From: Isoetes engelmannii
Lineage: Eukaryota > Streptophyta > Lycopodiopsida > Isoetales > Isoetaceae
Assembly: GCA_011763485.2 (NCBI GenBank)
Contig: JAANSK020284157.1
Span: 1 to 20,385, forward strand
Reading direction: 5' to 3'
Length of the DNA stretch: 20,385 bases
Part shown: positions 1-11,100 of the stretch, piece by piece
How the letters are laid out: every line of letters starts with the position of its first letter
How positions within the stretch are numbered: position 1 is the stretch's first letter
Position numbers and translations under genes: made by a program
The notes under the pieces: model-generated
What the model was told of the DNA's origin: nothing
Seen by the model: only the letters and a program-made list of their open reading frames with translations
Database searches by the model: none

Positions 1-86
1 CTCTGCTATATATAGCCAAGATGATGGCCCAGATTGTGCCACTCCAGCGGCTGAGATGACGCCAGGTGTCACCATACATGATATCC

Positions 87-137
87 GTGTGGCGACCATA
101 CCGTGTACATGGTATAATACGCGTATGGTCGTCACAC
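87..137. repeat. Imperfect 15-bp inverted repeat
   Basis: The arms are 87-101 (GTGTGGCGACCATAC) and 123-137 (GTATGGTCGTCACAC), pairing at 14 of 15 positions around a 21-nt loop. A smaller near-palindrome (ATACC ... GGTAT) lies at 99-116, across the end of the first arm and the loop. It could be the end of a decayed element or a chance hairpin. Confidence 0.5.
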
Positions 138-195
138 CTACACTATTAAATGCCGTTAAACAACCACCTCCAAAATAATCTACTCATTATAAAGA

Positions 196-250
196 ATACA
201 ATACAATACAATACAATACAATACAATACAATACAATACAATACAATACA
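196..250. repeat. (ATACA)11 pentanucleotide microsatellite
   Basis: Eleven uninterrupted ATACA units about 1.2 kb upstream of the start codon. The purity suggests recent expansion and likely length polymorphism. Confidence 0.97.
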
Positions 251-266
251 TTGGGTTTTTTAACGT

Positions 267-400
267 CCACAAAGACCAGTAGGCCATGGGATCCATATAA
301 TGGGTTAGAACAACCCAGAACATCAAACATAGCCCACAAAGTCCAATAGGCAATGGAACCCATATAATGGGCTAGAACAACCCATAACATCACCAAACAT
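267..400. repeat. Two-copy tandem duplication, 67-bp period
   Basis: Copies 267-333 and 334-400 both begin CCACAAAG and share CCATATAATGGG, AGAACAACCCA and AACATCA, differing at scattered bases and small indels. It directly follows the microsatellite. Confidence 0.85.
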
Positions 401-605
401 AATAAACCTTACAAAGCTTGGCAAAAGCCCTGATGAAACTATGACTTGGCCCTTGGGCCATGCAATCAAATCAGTGTACAATATATGGCTCATGTTATCT
501 AAACATAACCAAGCCAATGGTTGCATGCATTACATGCTTGCATGCAAACCGAGGCCAGAAAAGAAAGGGCAAAATCGTAGTAACCAAACAAGGAAACCCC
601 AACAA

Positions 606-626
606 TTTTTTTTTTTTTTTTTTTTT
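606..626. repeat. T21 homopolymer
   Basis: Twenty-one T in a row. It could be the poly(A) end of a minus-strand retroposed sequence, but I found no matching target-site duplication, so the origin is open. Confidence 0.9.
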
Positions 627-1347
627 CCATTTCACACCGTCTATCTTTTAATTTTCCCATGGATGAGGAGACGTTTGCAAATCCGGCAGTCACAAGCTTT
701 CTTTGGCGAATTTGGCAGGCTTAATGGAAAAATTCCTACTGGGTTTTGTAACAAAAGGGCCAATCCGGTTCAAATTAATATAATCCTAATAGCTTTGTAA
801 ACACAAGGTCTTTTCCTAAAGGTTTGTTATATGTATTTCAGTCTTGCATTAGAAACGTTGAATCCATCTTGTCGAATAGATAGACAATTTAAGGATAAGA
901 ACTACACAGTCAATAAAGCACAATACTTTTAACCATAGGCCCAGTTCATAAAGGAATGAAGAGCAACACGACAAATAGATGAAGAGACCATAGCTACTTT
1001 GAGATCCTAGTTGCACTATTATATCAAAGGTCCTTTATGACTCCGGCATCTCATCTTCCTTTGCAATGTAGTACCACGACCACCACCTTCCGGATTGGAG
1101 CCTCATAATTTGTGCTGTAAATAAACTTGTCTGCAGAAGCATGGCTGGACATAATCTCTGTGTCAACATTTTTCTCAGCATTTCTGTCAGATGCTGGCAG
1201 CTTTGTAGACATCCGGCGGAAAGGTATCTACAAATGCATTCTTTATTTTGTCCATGATCAGCTGAAACGTAACTAACTCAGCTTAGTCAATCGTTTAAAC
1301 ACCTTTTTCCTGTTCCATTGTGCTCAGAGTCTAGCTCAAGTTTCAAG

Positions 1348-1429
1348 GTAAGATTTTTTTGAGATCTGGGGATATTCAAAATCTTATGATTCTGCATTCT
1401 GAACTGAGGCCATGAAATTGAGTTTGCAG
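1348..1429 (+). other. Probable 5'UTR intron (82 nt)
   Basis: A strong donor (CAAG then GTAAGA at 1348) and an acceptor (TTTGCAG ending at 1429) bracket an AT-rich stretch with a T7 run, 48 nt before the ATG. If spliced, it leaves a short 5' leader exon ending near 1347. This rests on splice-site resemblance alone; it would place transcription initiation upstream of about 1340. Confidence 0.55.
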
Positions 1430-1477
1430 GCTACATTGTGAAGCTTAATATACCTCAGCTTGTTTGATTCAAAAGCA

Positions 1478-2115
1478 ATGGCTACAGATTCAACAGGTAG
1501 AGAAAAAGATCTGCGTGCACTTCTAGCACAGCTTGGCATAGAAAACCCTGTGCAAACACAATTGACAAGAGATGCTCGAGGTTCGCTTGAAGTGTTTGAT
1601 CCAAGCAGAAAAACAATCAAGACAATTGCTGGCCCTTCATCTGTGCGTTCCGAAGCAAAATCAGAAAATCAAGATCAAGGAAACATGGAATTACAAGAAA
1701 AGAAATTCGAAGACGTTGAAAAGAATAAAAATCCTTCCAAAATTGAGCAAAACTTGGGGGCAGCAAAGGAAGTGGAAGCAGCGGCAAAAAGAGCTGCAGA
1801 ATGGGGATTAACTTTGAAAGCAGATGCAGGATCAACCACCATAATGGGTGTAGAAGCACGACGTTCTAGAGAAGATAAGCCAAATAATGCCCTAGGAGCT
1901 TCAAGAACTTCTGGCGATTCTGATACTGGAAATGAAGTAGATGATTACAAGCGTATACCTCGATTATCCAAAGAATTGAAAGACGTCCTCTCTTCTTTTG
2001 AGCAAACATTTGTCGTTGCAGATGCACTTGATCCAAACCATCCCGTTCTTTATGCAAGCGCGGGCTTCTTTACCATGACGGGCTATACTCCAAACCAAGT
2101 AATTGGAAAAAACTG
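1478..2115 (+). other. PHOT: Phototropin exon 1: N-terminal extension and first part of LOV1
   Basis: Residues 1-212 plus two bases of codon 213. The N-terminus holds two motifs typical of land-plant phototropins: GSLEVFDPS (residues 35-43) and AAEWGL (106-111). Between them is a charged Lys/Glu-rich segment that is probably disordered. LOV1 begins near residue 170, with FVVADA (178-183) and [13 protein letters not shown] before the flavin-adduct loop. The exon ends inside the codon for the photoactive cysteine (AAC TG, then GTTCGT). Reading through the donor replaces NCRFLQG with NWFVLV, loses the adduct cysteine and meets a stop at 2234-2236, which supports splicing here. Confidence 0.92.
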
Positions 2116-5100
2116 GTTCGTTCTTGTCAAAACAAATATTTCTTTTCAAATTTCCGAGTTTAATAGTGGCATGCAGCTACTCTTAGAAGACATATGTTGC
2201 ATTTGCAGCAGCTGTTGTAAATTTACATCTCCCTGATGAGACTGCATGACTTTTTTTTCCAAAGTTGAAGTTCAAGAAGGCATATGCATCAAAACTTATG
2301 AGGCTGCATGAGGAAGTATTCAATGTGGCCATGCTTATATTTACCACGCTGCTTCCATTTCTTTACAGCCGGTTTCTTCAGGGAGCCAAGACAGACCCGG
2401 CTGAAGTTGCAAAGATCCGAGCTGCATTGAACGCAGGAGAGCCGTTTTGTGGACGATTGCTTAACTACAAGAAGAATGGAACTGCATTCTGGAATCTTCT
2501 TACCGTGGCACCAATTAAAGACGAATCCGGAAAACTTTTAAAGTTCATTGGGTAAGTGATATGTCCATGAAGGCATTGGCTAGTATTGCATGCTTTTATA
2601 GAAGGAAGAAGAGTGGAAGGTTTATTGTCGTCTTCAGGAGTCTGCTTGTATCTATGAGACTAAAATAATGTATTTCACATAAACTCACTGTCCCATCTAC
2701 CATTTACTTAAGATGTTTATGTTTCAATGATGCAGTATGCTGGTTGAAGTAAGCAAATACACCGAAGGAGGGAAGGATAGAGCATTGCGTCCAAATGGTC
2801 TTTCAGAATCTCTTATCAAATATGATGGTAAACAGTTGACAAAGAAAAGAGCATTTTTACTGACAGATATTCATATCAAACTTGTAAAGGGCCATGGAAA
2901 TTACAAATGTGAATTACAGCACGGCAGAAGGACAAAGTATCTAGTTCACTTTCAGAACTACTGGATGATGTTCAGGGCCTTTTCTCAACTAAGAAATCAA
3001 GAACAGGTATTTTTTAAGATTTGTTTGGAAGTTTTAAGTTCTAAATTCTTAATGACTTTACATCACTTTCTGGGGAAATGTTGCCAAAGATTACAAGAGT
3101 GACCTTAAGGAGATTTCTGAAGCTGCTCCTATTGCAAAAGAAGAGATGAAACGTGGTCGACGACGTTCAGGTTTCTTCTCATTGTTTGGGTACTTGTGAT
3201 TCCATTTTCTCTGTTAGAAGCCATTTATATCTGGCATTTTGATGCATGTAGATTAATTATTGATTGCTTTGTATTGGCAAGGAAGCCAAGCATTGCCAAG
3301 TTTCCTGGTTCGGAAACACTTGATGAAGCTGATGATATGGAGCGTGTAAAGGAAGTGAGGAGAGGCATAGACTTAGCAACCACACTTGAACGTATTGAGA
3401 AGAATTTTGTAATTACAGATCCAAGGTTACCAGATAATCCTATAGTGAGTTCTATCTTCTTATCTTAGTGCTTGGTTCTTTCTGCATAGGGTTGTATAAG
3501 AAAGAACGATTATATTAACATCTGGGGAAGACTGCTTGTGTGCATGATACCAATTATTACATTAGTTCCTGGACAGCTGGGGGTTCATTGTAGCCACCTA
3601 GAATTCTTGGAAAAACAAAAAAAAACTAGCACGTTAGAACTCAAGAGATTTTTGTCTTTTTCTTAGATGCTGGTGCAAAGAATAAGGGGTCTTGTTCTCT
3701 CCCTTAAATGACTGTTTATGCTTTTTCTTTGCTGCCCGTTTTTTCTTTCTAGCGACTTTCAAGAGCAAGGTTATAGACAAGAAACAAAGAAGGGAAGAAA
3801 GAAAGAATTTAATTAACATCTAGTGCAGATCCATAAGGTTTATGAAGCTGAATACTTACAAACTTTGGACCTGCTGGGAGGACATGATCCTCCTCAGTGT
3901 AACTGTTACAAAAAACCTTGCAGGGATGGACCCAGTGGTTGCCCTAAAATAAGTCCTGATGTTAGCACTTGGTCCCTTTGTTTCCTATCAGACTTCCTCT
4001 TTAGCAATGAGGACTTTGTGTTTTTGCATTATTGATTATCTGCACATCCAATGCTCAATGCCAGAATCTGGAAAAGCCACAATTTGGGATATCCAAATTA
4101 TTTTGGACGAGTGTTTTGGAGGGCCTAGTCGATCTAAACTTAAATTTGATGAACGTTCATATTTTTTTGATGTCTTTTGTTTTCAAGATTTTTTCTTGAG
4201 GTGAGGGTAGCAGAGATAGTGGCTTGCACATCATTGACTTATTCTGCTGGCTTTAACCACTTTTTTTTTTTTTTTTTTTTTTGTAGGCAAGATATTTATA
4301 TTTTCATTAATAAGTAGTATAATATAAAGTACATAGGAAGAATTATCCCATAAACCTGTTCTCCAAGACTAGGTTTTAAAGACAGATATAGTCATTTCCA
4401 GATTGAACAGAGGCAACATGTGGATGTTAGCTATCTGGTCTTTCTCGGTCGTTGTATTATCTTTCCATTGCAGTCTGGCAGGTACACATGGCTGTATTTT
4501 CTTTAGGTGTCATCCGTCCCCTTTCCCAGCAAGGGGGACTAGGATTTATTGGCTGATGCAGGAATGGCCTTGTTGAATATGAATAGTGGTCAACTAAAGT
4601 GTCATTGGGCCGGAGACTGATGGCCCTTTATGGCTTTAACCACTTTGACCCACCATCTGTTGGTTTTTCCTTGTTGATCCTTCACAACGGTCTCAGTTTT
4701 GGCAATTTGAGCTAGTTAATTTTGATATTGATATTCTTTTTCTCCTGTTCTGATATTTTTTTCTTGAGAGTTGCTCTGTTTCTAGTCATGATGTTCTTTT
4801 AAATCATGGAAAGCAAGTGGTTATAGTCAGATTTTGAGATACATAACAAATTGAAATAGAATCTGTAGGTGTTCATGACTTCATTGAGCAGCTCATTATG
4901 TTTTCTTGTGTCACTCAACTAAAAACGTTTTCCTTTTTGTTGATCTCCATAGAGTTTTAAGTTCTCTCAGTTCTGGCAACTTTTATGCATTTCTGCAGAT
5001 ATTTGCATCAGATTCTTTTTTGGAACTGACTGAATATACACGTGAAGAGATCCTCGGGACAAATTGTCGGTAAGCATAACCCATGTCCTTCTAGGAGACC

Positions 5101-8100
5101 CCTTGTTCCTATAAAAATTTAGAGTGTAGTTTATATGGGATCTAATACTTCAGATTGGTTTCCTCTCTTGATAAATGACGAGCCTGAAATTTCCTGAAGC
5201 ACCCAATTCATTGTAACAACTATTGAATTTTCTTTCTGTAGGCTTAGAATTTCAGTAAGTTTTTATCAAGTCTTTGTAGGTGCATTAACCTCCTTAAAAT
5301 GCAACAGTCCAGAAGCACGCCAGTTGTGAAATCTATACCAAGGTAAAGGTATTCTTGGATTGCCTCAACCAATTCTCCTTGAAACAAGATTGAGACCTTT
5401 AGAATGGAACTCTTTGCTGTAACTGGGACAATAGAAGATCGTCAGCTGTTGCCAAAGATGCCAATAAGGCACGTCATAAGAAAACTAGCTAAGAGCATGG
5501 CCATTGTCTTTTGGGATTGGAACAAATACGTAATATAATCATCTATCATATCTTGCAACTTTGGCCAAAATCTACCAATTACATATATACGCATGCATGG
5601 AAAACTATATTTGTTGCCAATTTGATCGTGCCACTTAAGGCAGGAGTACCTGTATCCAGACCAAAATCCCGATATCCTTTTTAATTGAATAAGTGCAGAG
5701 GTTATTAGTGCTTGATAGTGCTCGATAGATGACTGAACGTGGTGCTTGCTCACTGATTGAGTACGGTCAGTTGTTGCCATGGCTATAAGGTACATTGTAG
5801 TGTTGCTTCAACTACAATTGCAATTCCTTCACCTTCAAACTTACTATAAAGGCTAGGATCTGCAGCAGAGAAGACATAACCATGATATCTGAGTAACGTT
5901 CTAGCATTTTGCTGTAGCCAATAATGGCTGAGCTTGGAATCTCAACTTATGCTTCTTTTTTAAACTCCTGTGATTGGACCATGTACAGTCTATTCTGGTG
6001 AGCATTTAGAGAAGCAGATATGGCATCTATTCTGTGCACTTTAATCCCTGTTAAGCTGCTAAAGCAAGGAGATATGGTGTCCAAAGACAACAAGAACTTC
6101 TATAGATGGGATCTAATCCATGGCCGAACACAAACAATTGTCAAATGGCTCTTGAAATGTGTGGTCCTCGAGGACATTTGTCTTAAGTTCATAGAAGAGT
6201 GGCCCGTGGTTAGGAAGCTCAGGCTGGTTGGGAAAAAAAGCTTGTAATTTTGTCATCAGGGCAGGAGACTGTTAGAAGTCCACATGATTTTGGTGTATAT
6301 ATGTGAGAAAGGGTCTGCGAAATCAGCTGGCAGGGATCTTGACTAAACCTCTTTAAATGAATGCCACATCTCTACCTTAAATTGTTAAACCTCTGAACTA
6401 CTTGAAGAGCAAGAAGCTCAGGCACACAGGGCAAGAAGCAAGAAGGAATGTGAAACAGGCAAGAGAGCATCTAAAATGATTAAAAGAAAGAATCGTCAAC
6501 ATGTTTTAGAGGATGAGAATGTTCATAATCGTAAAGTCTATCTGATGGTTCCACTAGTTACACAATGCGTGTATGTGCGGGCAGATGCATAACCTGAATC
6601 TAGTTTTTGAAAATAATTACTTATCAATGTTTGTAATACTATTTATTTTAACCTTATTGTGCAAATGGCAGGTTTCTCCAAGGACCTGGCACAGATCCTG
6701 CAACTGTGCAAGAGATACGTAATGCGATAAGGGAGCAGAAGAACATAACAGTGCAAATTTTAAATTATACAAAAAATGGCAAGTTTTCATCATCATACTT
6801 TTGTACTATTGTTCTGCATTTCTGTTAGAAGCATATAGCCCAAGTAGAATGAGCTGTGTAAACCCATGCAACGTACCATGCTAAGTTATCTCTTACAACC
6901 AGTCAAATAGTTGAGAACGGAGGGATAAGCTAGTTTTTAAAGCTTTGAAATTGATCAGCTCCCTTGGCTTTGAATTCCGTTACCTCCCACCAATTCTATG
7001 GGGATCTTTATTTCTTCCTCTAAATTATCTATTTATTTACGTTGGCACACACATATCTCATGTTCGCATTTCATGTTTCAGGAAAACCATTCTGGAACAT
7101 ATTTCATCTGCAGGCTATGCGGGATAATAAGGTATATAACATTGTTTTTAAAGAGTGCCTAGAAATTGCGGGTCAACTTATGCTCTCAAAGTGGTAGGAA
7201 GGATGCAACATCTGGCAAGGTTGCAGCATTACTACTGTTATTCCATGTGCTCTAAACTAGTCTATCACTATGCCATTGAAAGCATAGTTCGCGTAAAATC
7301 AACACTTTCATGTCCCGGAACTAAAAGTGAATTTGAGACCCTGCCAGTCGATTGTGTTCCACCCATGAGAATAGTAATCTTAGGTTACAGTTAGTCCTAG
7401 TTTTAATTCTAACTGGAATGCTAACTTTACGACCTATTTTGCAGGGAGAGCTGCAATATTTCATTGGTGTTCAACTGGATGGAAGTGCACATTTTGATCC
7501 AAATCGAAGACAAATTCCAAATCAAATAGTGAACAAAAATACTCCAGTGGTAAAAACTTGGAGTTTCACTCACATTCTTCTTTTTTCCTTGGGTTGGAAG
7601 TCTATGTTATCCATTTTGGAAAGAGTTCACTTTTTCTGCCTTGAATATAGTATGCAAAATTAATTTTAGTCTTCAGGTACAATCTACAGCAGTAAATGTC
7701 AATGAAGCATTGAAGGAGCTTCCAGATGCAAATATGGTTAGTATATTTTTGGACTAATTCACATCATTGTAAAAGGTTGTCTCTCTACCGTTTATATTAT
7801 GTCAAAGAAATTATGTAAAACCTTAAGTTAACACCCAATTATATCCAAGCTTTACATTCACATGAGAATGGCCAGAACATCCAAACCATAAGGCCAAGCT
7901 AATGACAATGCTGCGTGCAATTATGTGTGGATCCGAAGAGCCATAACTCTGAACTTGGATAATCCATAAGAATAAAAAATTTTGAGATGAGTATATGTGC
8001 AGATTTATTAACTGATAAAACATGGTTGGAAAGAGCATATTCATTTACTTTTCCGTTTAAAGGAATATAGGACAAGGATGTTACATCTACCAGCTTTACA

Positions 8101-11100
8101 TTACTACTAGTTTGTTGATGCAGAGGCCTAATGATCTCTGGTTCCAGTATTCAAAGTCTGTAATCCCCAAGCCTCACAAGCTACATGTGCCCTCCTGGAA
8201 GGCAATAGCCAAGGTAACTAGACTGCTAAATTTTATCTTCAATACGAAATAGTTTACAATTGTAACCACGTAATGCCAATGCCATATGTATATATGTTAG
8301 TCCTGCATTGTCTCGTTGATAAACTTCTTTTACTTTTGTCTTATGAAAGGTAATTTAAGTACAAACCTAAAGTGTCTTGATAATAAACTTTTGTTTTTTT
8401 CTTATGGAAGGTAAAGTACATACTTAAATTCCTTGAACCCATTTAATCTTATGCATATCAGTAAAGATTTTAAACATTATGTTGTCCCTTAGGGATGTGA
8501 TGGAAAAAATCATAATTGGCGATTTCGACATATCAAACCTCTTGGATCTGGTGATACTGGAATGTAAGTGCTATAGATTGGACATGTCCAGTTGGTTAGA
8601 ATGTAGGAACAGGGAGTTATAGTTTGCTAGTGCTTAAGGACCTAGAATTGTTTATTTGCCTACTAGCCAATCTGGTCTTGGGGGCAATAAAACTCAAAGC
8701 ATTTTTGTGATTAGAATGGTGAAGGAACAATGTAGAAATTTAAATTTTGAACCACATAAAAAGACATGGGATACAACCTTGAGCGGTTTGGCGACCAGCC
8801 CTTTTTGATAGGTTGGTTGGTATTATGGATTAAAATGTAAGAGAGGTATCAGGTTTGAGAAAGTACACGTTAATAGTTAAGGATTTCTTGTTTCCTCTTT
8901 GATTGCTTTGTTTTTCCATGAATGGTTAGACTTTTATGGTAAATGGACTCAAATCATCCTTTGCCAATGGAGATTTGAATAAAGAAGTCTACATGCCGAG
9001 ATTGAAGTTGGAAAGTTCTCGTAGTTGTATTCAGCTTATCACTTCTTCTTAGTCACTGCCCTCCTACAATCCTGAGGATCTCTTCTTATCACTTCTTCTT
9101 AGCTACTGCATTTCTAGAATCCTGAGGATCTGTAGAGCAATATGGCTCAGAGACTGAGGAATCAAGAAGAACGTTTACACGTGCTGATGAAACATCATCC
9201 ATGTGCAGCTGAAATAAGTCTGAGTGGGGAGGAATGCCGAATAGGGAACATCCACATTAATTGTTGGCAAATAAATAAGAGAAAAGGGAGTTGCGACATG
9301 AGTAACTAAGAATGACATGGACTTAATGGGGAATATTCAAATGGTTTCGATCCGCCTAGAGCCTGAGACCAAAAAGTAGCAATGGATATCTCATGGTAAT
9401 CAAAGTTCGTCATATATCTTCTCTTCGGGGGAGTCGCTATATAAGTAAAAGATCTTCTTTCTAAGTATTCCCTTGGCCAATGGCCAACTTCCATGCTTGG
9501 AGTGAAATGTCAAATTATTAATGTACTTTTTATAGGTTGATGCCAGAAGTAGCATACTTGGTTCTTTCATGTATGCAAATTTATCTAAAATTGTCTTCTT
9601 TGTGCAATTACCTAACCCTTGTTAAAACTCTAGTGTGCACTTGGTGGAACTTGATGGGGCAGGTGAAATATTTGCTTTAAAAGCCATGAAGAAGGATTTG
9701 CTTTTGGAGCGTAACAAGGTCAATTTTGATATTTCTTATATATGTTGTAATTGTATATAGAAATGCTTCATATTTACTTCTATAGGGCCTACAATATCTT
9801 TCTTTCAAACGTGAAGGTATTGATTGATTGGAAATTACAACTAAAATTGGAGGGTCAGTATAAGAGAACCAGGGGTTCTTTCTTCCCAAAGCAGTAGTCT
9901 CAAGTACTCCCAGATACATTGTTGAGCTAATGCTAATATAAAGCAAATGCATTTATACTCTCAGCTGTACATCCTTCCTTGGTAATTGCTTTACCTTCTT
10001 TAATTTTTCTTGAACGATCTCCTTTGTTATCAACAACTCCCAGACAATTGGAGAAGAAAGCCCATCTTAAAAACTCGAGTTTCACTGAACCGAGTCTTGA
10101 CTCATATTGACTCTTCACATCCTATGCCCTAGGAATAATGAATAATTCAGAGCACAACAGCGAAGTATCAGAACACTTGCGTGTTTTGAAGCAGATTTTA
10201 CAATCTTTTTTGCGTCTTCAATCACTTAGACTAAGCGTCTATTGCATCAAAGAGTCACAAATGACTCAAGGTACTCAAATGTTGATATTAAAACACAACA
10301 AGGTACAATCATTCTTCGAGTGATAAAACACTTTATAAGATGAGTATCTCCTCCCAGGAGTTGGGAGTAATAAAACCCTTCATAAGATGAGCAGAAATTG
10401 CGTCCAATCTTCAACACACATTAGGAGCCATGGTTTTACCAAGGTTGGGATACTTGCATGCGCCTGAGATCAAGTACTGAACCCAAGTGCTTCCAGAACG
10501 TTACAATGCTTGGAGTTACTTGAATTGGATTTGAGCTTGGTATGGGCCTGAGTGCATCCCTTCACTCTCCATCAACAACCACGAGATACTGGGAGCAATG
10601 TGAAACTGCGTTCTGCTTCAAAATGCTCTGCAAGTTGCATTCTAGCATGCTTTCGATCTACATTTCCTGCACTAAGACCAGCCATGGGCCAAACTGCAAC
10701 CAGTGACATAGCATGAACTCTGGAAAAGCCAAGAGTAACCAGCAATATTACTTTATTCTGATACACAAGTTTCTCTCTTTATGTCTATGTCAAATGTGTT
10801 TTATACAAGATGTTTTATTGCTAATGAATCTTATAACAGGTACATCGTGCATGTGCTGAAAGGGAGATATTAAACATGATGGACCATCCTTTTTTACCGA
10901 CGCTGTATGCCACTTTCCAGGTATTTTTGCTTAAAGTACAGTAGGGGCTGGGCTTGTCGAGACCAGCAAGCGTTATTTTGATTTTGAATGGTTGAACAGA
11001 TATAGAAGCTACTTGTTGTTGTGTCATTTATTGTGCATCGTGTCTCATTTATCTATATTCATATAATCATAGAACTAAAACAGATTACTTTCTGGGTTTA

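Larger units (their letters stand above)
1..1340. other. Upstream flank and putative promoter
   Basis: No protein-coding gene is convincing here; the short reading frames run through repeats and the poly-T tract. The left 400 bases are repeats described separately. From 630 to 1340 the DNA is AT-rich and unique-looking. A GATAAG hexamer (I-box-like, found in some light-responsive plant promoters) lies at 894-899. I found no convincing TATA box or CACGTG G-box. The transcription start is not visible and would lie between roughly 900 and 1340 if the 5'UTR intron is real. Confidence 0.4.
5070..6671 (+). other. Intron 7 of PHOT (1602 nt) with retroelement scraps
   Basis: It runs from GTAAGC to GGCAG inside the LOV2 Arg445 codon. 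Its middle holds copia-type fragments on both strands (separate entries). A minus-strand open frame at 5442-5795 contains [15 protein letters not shown], faintly like the zinc-binding region of Ty3/gypsy integrases (RFxWPxM...DVxxYV). That resemblance is too weak to call. The outer parts of the intron show nothing recognisable. Confidence 0.6.
4999..7549 (+). other. PHOT: Phototropin exons 7-10: LOV2 photosensor
   Basis: Exon 7 (4999-5069) encodes [13 protein letters not shown] and GTNC, with the photoactive Cys444. Exon 8 (6672-6778) continues RFLQGPGTD and [10 protein letters not shown]. Exon 9 (7082-7131) encodes [16 protein letters not shown], and exon 10 (7445-7549) [13 protein letters not shown] with the following J-alpha region. 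All family-diagnostic flavin-binding residues seen in LOV1 recur. LOV2 is the main light switch releasing the kinase in this family. The loop before the cysteine reads GTNC rather than the usual GRNC. Intron 7 interrupts the Arg445 codon (CG, GTAAGC ... GGCAG, G). Intron 8 begins with GC, not GT. Confidence 0.93.

Noticed and set aside
441-800. 119-codon + frame in the upstream region.
   Set aside because: It runs through the T21 tract as poly-Phe and low-complexity sequence and has no recognisable domain.
1460-1477. Upstream in-frame TTG as the phototropin start, giving a longer N-terminus.
   Set aside because: Nuclear plant genes start at ATG. The ATG at 1478 has an excellent context and a TGA lies just upstream in frame.
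2116-2236. Read-through of exon 1 as a short LOV1-truncated protein.
   Set aside because: It destroys NCRFLQG, while splicing to 2369 restores it exactly. Kept only as a possible retention product.
3823-4204. Two + frames in intron 6 with a cysteine cluster.
   Set aside because: No family resemblance, no in-phase splice sites, and the phototropin frame is complete without them.
6783-6788. GT donor (GTTTTC) for intron 8.
   Set aside because: Joined to the CAG acceptor at 7081 it shifts frame and loses KPFWNIF. The GC donor preserves it.
10138-10323. Possible Ty3/gypsy reverse-transcriptase peptide ([10 protein letters not shown]) in intron 14.
   Set aside because: The flanking residues do not continue the family pattern on either side.
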